Source: Saprospiraceae bacterium UBA2329
Lineage (GTDB): Bacteria > Bacteroidota > Bacteroidia > Chitinophagales > Saprospiraceae
Length of the DNA: 64,000 nt
Direction: 5' to 3'
Assembly (NCBI GenBank): GCA_002344975.1
Contig: DDUV01000005.1
Span: 32,149 to 96,148 of the forward strand
Positions 43,577 through 50,507 of the stretch are shown here, one piece after another (position 1 is the first letter of the stretch; each line of letters begins with the position of its first letter). A program made the position numbers and the translations under genes. Below the pieces are notes generated by a model, which was not told the origin of the DNA, searched no databases, and worked only from the letters and a program-made list of their open reading frames with translations.

Positions 43577-44689
43577 ATGATTATAGGAGTTCCGAAGGAG
43601 ATTAAGGACAACGAAAACCGCGTAGCGCTGACGCCGGCGGGTACTCGTGAACTGACCAAACGCGGCCATACCGTATATGTGCAAACCAATGCCGGCTTCC
43701 AAAGCGGCTTCCCCGATGCGGAATACACGCAGGCCGGAGCCGTCATTTTGCCCACTGCGGAGGAGGTTTTCCAAAAGGCCGAGATGATTATGAAAGTGAA
43801 GGAGCCGATTGCGCAGGAGTATCCGCTGATTCGCCCCAATCAATTGGTTTTCACTTATTTCCACTTTGCGTCTTATGAACCGCTCACCAAAGCCATGATT
43901 CAAAGCGGCGCAGTGTGTCTGGCTTATGAAACCGTGGAACTGCCCGACCGCTCTCTGCCTCTGCTCGTTCCCATGTCGGAAGTAGCCGGGCGCATGGCCA
44001 TTCAGGAAGGCGCCAAATATTTGGAAAAACCGCAGAAAGGTCGTGGTGTATTGCTCGGCGGCGTACCCGGCGTAGCACCCGGCAAAGTGTTGGTACTCGG
44101 CGGCGGCATTGTAGGCACACAGTCGGCCAAAATGGCTGCAGGCCTCGGTGCACAGGTCACCATTCTCGATGTGAGCCTGCCGCGCATGCGCTACCTCTCC
44201 GATGTGATGCCCGCCAATGTGATCACCATGTATTCCAACGAGTACAACATTCGCCGCCTCATCCGCGACCATGACCTCATTGTGGGCGCCATCCTCATAC
44301 CGGGCGCCAAAGCTCCCAAGCTCATCACCCGCGATATGCTCAAAGAAATGCGCCCCGGCACCGTGATGGTGGACGTGGCCATTGACCAAGGCGGCGCTTT
44401 CGAAACCAGCAAGCCCACCACCCACGCCGATCCGGTGTATATTATAGACGACGTGGTACACTATTGCGTGGCCAACATGCCGGGCGCAGTGCCTTATACC
44501 TCTACCATTGCGCTCACCAACGCCACCTTGCCCTATGCCATCGAACTGGCCGGAAAGGGCTGGCAGAAGGCTTGCAGCGACAATGCAGCCCTCAAGCTCG
44601 GCCTGAACGTAGTGGGCGGAAAAGTTGTTTACCAAGGGGTGGCCGAAGCCTTCGATTTGCCCTACACTCCGGTGGAGGAGGTAATGTAA
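43577..44689 (+). CDS. ald: Alanine dehydrogenase
   Basis: The 370-residue protein has the AlaDH/PNT N-terminal start Met-Ile-Ile-Gly-Val-Pro-Lys-Glu-Ile-Lys-Asp-Asn-Glu-Asn-Arg-Val-Ala, catalytic Lys and His in the first domain, and a Rossmann motif Val-Leu-Gly-Gly-Gly-Ile-Val-Gly (about 173-180). A Asp-Val-Ala-Ile-Asp-Gln-Gly-Gly segment precedes the last part. It interconverts L-alanine and pyruvate with NAD. Length is normal. It is expressed from its own promoter; ribF fusion follows 21 bases later. Confidence 0.95.
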   Translation: MIIGVPKEIKDNENRVALTPAGTRELTKRGHTVYVQTNAGFQSGFPDAEYTQAGAVILPTAEEVFQKAEMIMKVKEPIAQEYPLIRPNQLVFTYFHFASYEPLTKAMIQSGAVCLAYETVELPDRSLPLLVPMSEVAGRMAIQEGAKYLEKPQKGRGVLLGGVPGVAPGKVLVLGGGIVGTQSAKMAAGLGAQVTILDVSLPRMRYLSDVMPANVITMYSNEYNIRRLIRDHDLIVGAILIPGAKAPKLITRDMLKEMRPGTVMVDVAIDQGGAFETSKPTTHADPVYIIDDVVHYCVANMPGAVPYTSTIALTNATLPYAIELAGKGWQKACSDNAALKLGLNVVGGKVVYQGVAEAFDLPYTPVEEVM

Positions 44690-44710
44690 TACAGACTTAT
44701 TTGCGGTGCT

Positions 44711-46720
44711 ATGAGAGTATTTTTTGAACTGAATGCCCTGCCGGAGTTTCGGAATGCGGTGCTAACCATCGGTTCTTTCGACGGCGTTCATGCAGGGCAT
44801 CAGGAAATCCTGCGCCGCGTTATTCGTTTGGCCCGCCAACACAAGGGCGAGAGCATTGTAGTGACTTTCCATCCGCATCCGCGAGAGGTGGTCTATCCTC
44901 AGGACGACCGCCCCTTGCGGCTGCTCACTACCATCCGCGAGCGCATCGAATTGCTGGAACAATACGGCATAGACAATGTGGTGGTGGTGCCGTTTACCGT
45001 CGAGTTTTCGCAACAAAGCGCCGACGAGTACATTCAAAAATTTCTGATCGAATCCTTCCGACCCAAGTTCATCGTCATTGGTTACGACCATCGTTTCGGC
45101 CTCAACCGGCAGGGCGACATCAACTTCCTGCGCTGGCACGGCGAACAGGGCGGCTACGAGGTGGTGGAAATTGAACAACAGATCATAGACAACAATGCCG
45201 TCAGCTCTTCCAAAATCAGAGCGGCAGTAGAGCGAGGCGATATGCCTGTCGCCCGCACCCTGATGGAGCATTTTTTTCAGCTTTCGGGGCCGGTAGTGCG
45301 GGGGCAGAACATCGGAATGGAACTAGGATTTCCTACCGCCAACCTCGATATTCCGGCCAAAAACAAGCTCATTCCGCCCGACGGGATTTATGCGGTTTTT
45401 GCCCATCACAACGGCATCCGCTACGGCGGGATGCTCTACATCGGCAGCCGACCTACGCTCAAAACGCACCACAATCGCACCATTGAGGTGCATGTTTTCG
45501 ATTTCAAGCAGAGCATTTACGGACAAGAGGTGCAATTGGAATTGGTAGAGCGCATCCGCGACGATCAGGCATTTCAGGATTTGGACGCCTTGCGACAACA
45601 ATTGCAAAAAGATCAGGAGGCGGCACAGGCTGTTCTGGCTCGTCATGGATGGTCTAAAGACTCCGTACAAACCCAACGCAAGCACCCCGAAGCAGCCATC
45701 GTCATTTTAAACTACAACGGACGTTCGCATTTAGAGCGCTTTCTCCCCTCGGTGCTGGCTTCCGGTTATCCCAATATGCGGGTGGTGGCAGCCGATAATG
45801 GCTCGCCCGACGATTCGATAGCCTTTTTGGAAAAGCGCTACCCGGAAGTGGAACATCTGGACCTGGGGCGCAATTTCGGTTTTGCCGAAGGTTACAACCA
45901 AGCGCTCAAAACCATTCCATCGCCGTACCTCGTCCTGCTCAATTCCGATGTAGAAGTGACGCCCGGCTGGCTTGATCCCATCATAGAACTCATGGAGCAT
46001 GATCGGAGCATTGCCGCCGTGCAACCTAAAATATTGTCCCTGAACGACAAAAGCCGCTTTGAGTACGCCGGGGCCTGCGGCGGCTGGCTCGATGCGCTGG
46101 GGTATCCGTTTTGCCGGGGGCGCATTTTTGCCGAAACAGAGCTGGATGAAGGCCAGTACGACACAGTGGAAGACATTTTTTGGGCCAGCGGCGCCGCTTT
46201 TGTCATTCGGAAATCATTGTACGAACAGTTGGGCGGCTTCGACGGCAGTTTTTTTGCTCATTCCGAAGAAATTGACCTTTGCTGGCGACTCAAAAAAGCC
46301 GGCTACCGCATTGTAGTGCAGCCCCGCTCGGTGGTATATCATCTTGGCGGCGGCACCCTGGCGTACAACACGCCCCGCAAAACCTATCTCAATTTCAGAA
46401 ACAGCCTTTACACCATCCTCAAAAATGAGCGCGCGGCGCGTTTGTGGTGGTTGTTTCCGCTCCGATTGGTACTTGACGGGCTGGCCGGGCTGCTGTTTTT
46501 GTCGCAGGGCAAGTGGCGGCATATTCTTTCCATCATTCAGGCGCACTTTGCCGTTTACATTCGATGGGGCCGCCTTATGCACCGTCGCGCGCAAGCTCAG
46601 AAGCGCATAGAAGCCAACCGCATCAATGTGCCGGCAGATAAGACAGGCCGCTACCGGGGCAGCATCGTGTGGCAGTATTATGCACGCAATGTACACCAAT
46701 TCAGTAAGTTGAAGAGGTAG
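44711..46720 (+). CDS. ribF: Fusion of bifunctional FAD synthetase/riboflavin kinase (RibF) and GT2 glycosyltransferase
   Basis: The 669-residue protein is one continuous ORF. Residues 1-190 form the FAD synthetase domain (Gly-Ser-Phe-Asp-Gly-Val-His-Ala-Gly-His near 22-31; Gly-Tyr-Asp-His-Arg-Phe-Gly near 123). Residues about 190-310 form the riboflavin kinase domain (Gly-Phe-Pro-Thr-Ala-Asn-Leu near 211). After a linker, about 328-600 is a family 2 glycosyltransferase: Val-Ile-Leu-Asn-Tyr-Asn-Gly, Ala-Asp-Asn-Gly-Ser, Leu-Asn-Ser-Asp-Val-Glu-Val, and Glu-Glu-Ile-Asp-Leu-Cys-Trp-Arg. A hydrophobic helix near 590 may anchor it. No stop or frameshift was seen at the junction. FAD synthesis and rhamnosyl-type transfer have no known link, so this may be a fusion of convenience. 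The gene follows ald by 21 bases. Confidence 0.9.
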   Translation: MRVFFELNALPEFRNAVLTIGSFDGVHAGHQEILRRVIRLARQHKGESIVVTFHPHPREVVYPQDDRPLRLLTTIRERIELLEQYGIDNVVVVPFTVEFSQQSADEYIQKFLIESFRPKFIVIGYDHRFGLNRQGDINFLRWHGEQGGYEVVEIEQQIIDNNAVSSSKIRAAVERGDMPVARTLMEHFFQLSGPVVRGQNIGMELGFPTANLDIPAKNKLIPPDGIYAVFAHHNGIRYGGMLYIGSRPTLKTHHNRTIEVHVFDFKQSIYGQEVQLELVERIRDDQAFQDLDALRQQLQKDQEAAQAVLARHGWSKDSVQTQRKHPEAAIVILNYNGRSHLERFLPSVLASGYPNMRVVAADNGSPDDSIAFLEKRYPEVEHLDLGRNFGFAEGYNQALKTIPSPYLVLLNSDVEVTPGWLDPIIELMEHDRSIAAVQPKILSLNDKSRFEYAGACGGWLDALGYPFCRGRIFAETELDEGQYDTVEDIFWASGAAFVIRKSLYEQLGGFDGSFFAHSEEIDLCWRLKKAGYRIVVQPRSVVYHLGGGTLAYNTPRKTYLNFRNSLYTILKNERAARLWWLFPLRLVLDGLAGLLFLSQGKWRHILSIIQAHFAVYIRWGRLMHRRAQAQKRIEANRINVPADKTGRYRGSIVWQYYARNVHQFSKLKR

Positions 46721-46730
46721 GAGGGGGAAG

Positions 46731-46935
46731 GTTTAGGGTTCAAGGTTCCTGGTTCAAGGTTTCGGGTTTCATCCGCCGAAGCCTTGGCGAAGGCGGGTTT
46801 CGGGTTTAAGGTTTCGGGTACTCTCATGCTTAGCACCGCCTACCCCGCGCCACAGGCGCGGCTACCGGGTTTCCCCTCGTTTACCGCGCAAGGCGCGGGC
46901 AAGCGATCAACTGCGAAGCAGATCACAATACATAA
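46731..46935. repeat. Repeat tract with telomere-like words and GC-rich hairpins
   Basis: The gap between the fusion gene and the pseudouridine synthase holds tandem-like words (GGTTTAGGGTTCAAGG, GGTTTCGGGTTT, GGTTTCGGGTACT) and a hairpin-forming unit at about 46771-46796 (CCGCCGAAGCCTTGGCGAAGGCGG). It also has a perfect stem CCGCGCC-ACA-GGCGCGG at 46845-46861 and a CGCG-based hairpin at 46884-46898. No gene is seen. Confidence 0.7.
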
Positions 46936-46938
46936 CAG

Positions 46939-47667
46939 ATGCATCAAAAGCCGGAAATTATCCATCAAGACGAGTGGCTCATCGTAGCTGTCAAACCCGT
47001 GGGCATGCTCACCATTCCCGACCGTTTTGACGCCTCCAAGCCCAATCTACAGGACGCGCTGGCGGCCATGTTTCCCCGCGTATGGACGGTGCATCGCTTG
47101 GACCGCGAAACCAGCGGCGCCATCATTTTTGCGCTTGATGAAGATACGCACCGCTCGCTCTCCTTACAGTTTGAACACCGCACCGTAGAAAAAACCTACC
47201 TGGCGCTGACCGAGGGCGTCCCCACCCCCGAATCGGGGCGCATCGAGCAGGCATTGGCGCCGCACCCCGGCAAGCCCGGCCAGATGATGGTGGTGAAAAA
47301 AGGCAAATACGCCCTCACCGATTACCGTGTGCAGGAAACGTTTCGGGGCTATGCCTTAGTGGAGGCTCAGATACACACCGGCCGCACGCATCAGGTGCGG
47401 GTACACCTGACGCATATCGGCCATCCATTGGTAGCCGACCCGCTGTATGGTCGGGGCGAGGCCTTGTTTTTGTCGCAAATTAAATCCAAAGACTTCCGCA
47501 TGGGCAAATTGCAGGAAGAAGCGCCCCTGCTCCACCGCACAGCCCTGCACGCTTGGCGTTTGGTGTTCGATCATCCGGCTACCGGCGAACGCATGACGGT
47601 GGATTGCCCGCTGCCCAAAGACCTCAAAGCAGCGGTGAATCAACTGAGGAAGTGGCGGAAGGCGTAG
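46939..47667 (+). CDS. RluA-family RNA pseudouridine synthase
   Basis: The 242-residue protein has the catalytic motif His-Arg-Leu-Asp-Arg-Glu-Thr-Ser-Gly, with the catalytic Asp near residue 56, and His-Thr-Gly-Arg-Thr-His-Gln-Val-Arg-Val-His (about 148-158). It modifies uridines in rRNA or tRNA; target cannot be chosen between RluA, RluC and TruC types. It lacks an N-terminal S4 domain, as in RluA. It is a single gene. Confidence 0.92.
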   Translation: MHQKPEIIHQDEWLIVAVKPVGMLTIPDRFDASKPNLQDALAAMFPRVWTVHRLDRETSGAIIFALDEDTHRSLSLQFEHRTVEKTYLALTEGVPTPESGRIEQALAPHPGKPGQMMVVKKGKYALTDYRVQETFRGYALVEAQIHTGRTHQVRVHLTHIGHPLVADPLYGRGEALFLSQIKSKDFRMGKLQEEAPLLHRTALHAWRLVFDHPATGERMTVDCPLPKDLKAAVNQLRKWRKA

Positions 47668-47711
47668 GAAATATCTCTCCGCCTGCATCCCAAAACCCGC
47701 GCTTTCTGCGT

Positions 47712-47719
47712 TAGTTTTG
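47712..47719 (+). promoter_or_regulatory. -7 box of the T9SS plug gene
   Basis: TAGTTTTG matches TAnnTTTG exactly. Transcription would start near 47725, just before the 16-bp inverted repeat. No good -33 was found. Confidence 0.55.
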
Positions 47720-47735
47720 CGTCTTATACTGTGCA

Positions 47736-47787
47736 TAGTGAAGGGGTGACTACGGATTGTGATCTTGGCAGAGTCACCCCTTCACTA
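47736..47787 (+). promoter_or_regulatory. Perfect 16-bp inverted repeat in the 5' UTR of the T9SS plug gene
   Basis: 47736-47751 and 47772-47787 are perfect reverse complements with a 20-base loop. It sits right after the predicted transcription start and 21 bases before the ATG. The mRNA would begin with this stem. There is no T-run, so it is not a plain terminator; a palindromic insertion, an mRNA stability element or a regulatory stem are possible. Confidence 0.65.
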
Positions 47788-47808
47788 AACCACCCAAAAA
47801 TTATTACC

Positions 47809-49086
47809 ATGTACCGTCTATCTCTCCTCTTCGCGCTGTTGTCCTTTTCGCTGCTGCTCCCGGCACAAGACGAGGGCTTGGCGTATGAAGATCGCATTTA
47901 CAAAAGCAATATTCGCAGCGTCCTTTTTCACGTCAATGGATTGGTACTCACCCAGCCCATCATTGACCTCAGTACCGGCGTAGCGCTGCAACTCACTTTT
48001 GACGACATGGACGCCGATACCAAAAATTACACCTACGCCATTGTGCATTGCAACGCAGACTGGACGCCCTCTACCCTGGCCGAAATGGAATATGTGGACG
48101 GCTTTGCCGAAGACCGCATCATTGACTGGAGCTTTTCGGCCAAAACCCTCAAGCCCTACACGCAGTACACCGTTCGCTTGCCGCACAACGACATGCGCAT
48201 CACCAAATCGGGCAATTACCTGCTCAAAGTGTATGAAGACGAACGCGATAAAACCTTAGCCATCACCCGCCGTTTCATGGTAGTGGAACCGCTGACCCGC
48301 ATCACGGCCAGAGTAATGAACCCGGCGCAGGTGAGCAAAATCAAAACCCATCAGGAAATTGATTTTACGGTGGACTACGAGCGCATCAATCTCCGCGCAC
48401 CGCAGCAGGAAGTGTGGGCAACGGTACTGCAAAACGGCCGCTGGGACAATGCTATCACGGGCATCCCGCCTATGTTTGTGCGGAAAGACCAGTTGGTATT
48501 TGACTTTCAGGACAAGATCGTTTTTCTTGGCGGTAAGGAGTTTCGCTTTTTCGATTTTCGCCTCCTGCGCTCGCGGATGCCGGGCGTAGCTACCATTGAG
48601 CAGGTGGGCAAATCTTACGAAGTCGTGATGGAGCGCGAAGCCGTGCGCAGCGGCACGCCTTATATACAGTACGAGGACATCAACGGTCAATTTGTGATCG
48701 AAACCCGCGATCAGCGCAACCCGCTCTCTGCCGAGTATCTGGATGTATTGGTTTCGCTGAATGCTGCCGAACCCTACCCTAATCACGAGGTCTATATCAT
48801 CGGAAAACTGACGGACTGGCAGCCCAAAGAGGAGTTCCGGATGGTTTATAACCCTGCCGTCAATGCTTATGTGGCGAAGTTGCTGCTCAAGCAGGGCTTT
48901 CACAACTACATGTACGCATTGGTGCCCAGGCAAAGCAAAGACCGGCGCCCGAACACCTCTGAAATGGAAGGCGATTGGTTCGAAACGGAAAATGATTACA
49001 CCATTCTCATCTATTACCGCCCCTTGGGCGAGCGCTACGACCGCATCATCGGGGTGCTGACGCACAACTCCAATGCGCCGAGATAA
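47809..49086 (+). CDS. Type IX secretion system plug protein (DUF5103 family)
   Basis: From the ATG at 47809 the product has 425 residues with a signal peptide (about 1-20). It is all beta: an N-terminal Ig-like domain with Tyr-Ala-Ile-Val-His-Cys-Asn-Ala-Asp-Trp near residue 73, a middle domain with Phe-Phe-Asp-Phe-Arg-Leu-Leu-Arg-Ser, and a C-terminal glycogen-binding-like sandwich (about 322-405). This is the DUF5103 family, in which the plug of the SprA translocon of the T9SS is found. It likely closes or loads the outer-membrane channel. It fits with the GH18 T9SS substrate elsewhere in the window. The upstream 26 in-frame codons cross the inverted repeat and are excluded. Confidence 0.85.
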   Translation: MYRLSLLFALLSFSLLLPAQDEGLAYEDRIYKSNIRSVLFHVNGLVLTQPIIDLSTGVALQLTFDDMDADTKNYTYAIVHCNADWTPSTLAEMEYVDGFAEDRIIDWSFSAKTLKPYTQYTVRLPHNDMRITKSGNYLLKVYEDERDKTLAITRRFMVVEPLTRITARVMNPAQVSKIKTHQEIDFTVDYERINLRAPQQEVWATVLQNGRWDNAITGIPPMFVRKDQLVFDFQDKIVFLGGKEFRFFDFRLLRSRMPGVATIEQVGKSYEVVMEREAVRSGTPYIQYEDINGQFVIETRDQRNPLSAEYLDVLVSLNAAEPYPNHEVYIIGKLTDWQPKEEFRMVYNPAVNAYVAKLLLKQGFHNYMYALVPRQSKDRRPNTSEMEGDWFETENDYTILIYYRPLGERYDRIIGVLTHNSNAPR

Positions 49087-49095
49087 AGCAGGCGC

Positions 49096-49554
49096 TTACT
49101 TGCTCGAACCCGTCAGCAACACCACGTCATTGAGGGCGTAAATGAGCCGGTTGACGTCGGTAGAGTTCAGTTCCAACCGCCCTTTGATGGTGACGGGTTC
49201 GGCGGTGTATTTGATGGCTTCTTTGGCATACACCTCCATCACGGTTTCGGGGCCGGCGCCGCCGCAAAAGAAACACATATTATAAGGATAGGCCGAGAAC
49301 ACAAACTCCTTGTGGCTTTTGTAGCCCTCCACAGGGATGATGTAGCCTTTGACGGTGACAATTTTACCCTCCATGCCGAGGATTTCCTGGCTGAACACAG
49401 GCACGTCCACCTTGAAGCCCAGCAGTTCGTCGTATTGTTTTTTGAAGGTGATTTTGCCCAGTGTTTTCCAGAGGTTTTCGGGCGATTGGGCCTGTGCGGA
49501 AAATGCGGCGCCCAAACTCAGTACAAGAATCGCAAAAACAAGGTTCTTTTTCAT
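49096..49554 (-). CDS. Small secreted DUF3299-like protein with Cys-x-x-Cys motif
   Basis: This 152-residue protein has a signal peptide (about 1-22, Ala-Gln-Ala). The mature part has Leu-x-Gly-Phe-Lys-Val-Asp-Val-Pro, a Val-Lys-Gly-Tyr-Ile-Ile-Pro segment and a Cys-Phe-Phe-Cys-Gly-Gly-Ala-Gly-Pro-Glu motif, followed by Val-Thr-Ile-Lys-Gly-Arg-Leu. This OB-like pattern with a Cys pair recalls DUF3299-type proteins, which may bind a metal or redox partner. Function unknown. It is convergent with the plug gene, 9 bases apart. Confidence 0.7.
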   Translation of the reverse strand: MKKNLVFAILVLSLGAAFSAQAQSPENLWKTLGKITFKKQYDELLGFKVDVPVFSQEILGMEGKIVTVKGYIIPVEGYKSHKEFVFSAYPYNMCFFCGGAGPETVMEVYAKEAIKYTAEPVTIKGRLELNSTDVNRLIYALNDVVLLTGSSK

Positions 49555-49644
49555 CGCAGGTTGGTTGTTTCAGCCACTATAAACGACGGATGTGCTGAAA
49601 AAGATGATAAGAGTGTGTTAAAAAAGAGCCTATTATTCCCCCTC

Positions 49645-50442
49645 TTACTCGCGGCCCGTCTCTGTATGATCGTAATATACCTTGGAAAACGGGGGCACGC
49701 TCTTTGTCAGCCACACATTGCCGCCGATGATGCTGTCATGGCCGATGACTGTCTGGCCGCCCAGAATGGTGGCGCCCGAGTACACCACCACGCGGTCTTG
49801 CAGGGTGGGGTGGCGTTTGGTTTGGGCCAGTTCCTTGCGCACACTGAGCGCACCCAGCGTCACGCCCTGATAAATTTTCACTTCATCGCCAATGACCACT
49901 GTTTCGCCGATGACTACGCCGGTGCCGTGATCTATACAGAACCGCTCGCCGATGGAAGCGCCGGGGTGAATGTCAATGCCGGTGCGGCTGTGCGCGTGTT
50001 CGGTGAGAATGCGCGGCACTAAGGGCACGTCGAGCTGGTAAAACTCGTGCGCCAGGCGATACACAGCAATGGCGTAAAAGCCGGGATAGGTACGAATCAC
50101 CTCGGTGGCGCTCACTGCGGCCGGGTCGCCGTGCAAAATGGCATCCGCGTCTTTGAGCAGCAACTCGTGTACCACCGGCAGGCGCTCTAAAAATGCCTCC
50201 TCAATTTGGTCGGGAGGAGCCGGCAGGGCATCCTGAAGGGTTTCGAGGATGGTAAATAGTTCTAATTTGACATCCTGAAAATGTTGTTGAAACTCCCGGA
50301 GGTGGCGGTAACGGCGGTCGGCCAATTCTGGAAAGAGTAGTTTCAGTATGCCGTCAAGCCAGTCGCATACCAAAGAAGGAGCGGGCAGGTTTTTGGATTC
50401 GCGATGCGACAGATAGAGCCGCTCTGTGAAATGATGCTGCAT
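49645..50442 (-). CDS. cysE: Serine O-acetyltransferase
   Basis: The 265-residue protein has a long helical N-terminal region (1-150) and a left-handed hexapeptide-repeat domain with Ile-Asp-Ile-His-Pro-Gly-Ala-Ser-Ile-Gly, Asp-His-Gly-Thr-Gly-Val-Val-Ile-Gly-Glu-Thr and Val-Thr-Leu-Gly-Ala-Leu. The catalytic His-Asp pair lies in the Asp-His-Gly-Thr motif and the N-terminal region. It acetylates serine for cysteine synthesis. CysK is not linked here. It is followed on the minus strand by the DUF3299-like gene 90 bases later. Confidence 0.93.
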   Translation of the reverse strand: MQHHFTERLYLSHRESKNLPAPSLVCDWLDGILKLLFPELADRRYRHLREFQQHFQDVKLELFTILETLQDALPAPPDQIEEAFLERLPVVHELLLKDADAILHGDPAAVSATEVIRTYPGFYAIAVYRLAHEFYQLDVPLVPRILTEHAHSRTGIDIHPGASIGERFCIDHGTGVVIGETVVIGDEVKIYQGVTLGALSVRKELAQTKRHPTLQDRVVVYSGATILGGQTVIGHDSIIGGNVWLTKSVPPFSKVYYDHTETGRE

Positions 50443-50507
50443 GACACTGTATCAATGAGAAAATCTTCACAAAGAACAGGAATCAGGCATCAAGGTTGCC
50501 CCAGGTA

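Noticed and set aside
43448..44635. 395-codon minus-strand ORF
   Set aside because: It is the antisense shadow of alanine dehydrogenase; the amino acid composition is His/Gly-rich and not protein-like.
46733..46826. Telomere or chromosome-end interpretation of GGTTTAGGG words
   Set aside because: The words are degenerate, few and lie between two intact genes; a bacterial chromosome end would not look like this.
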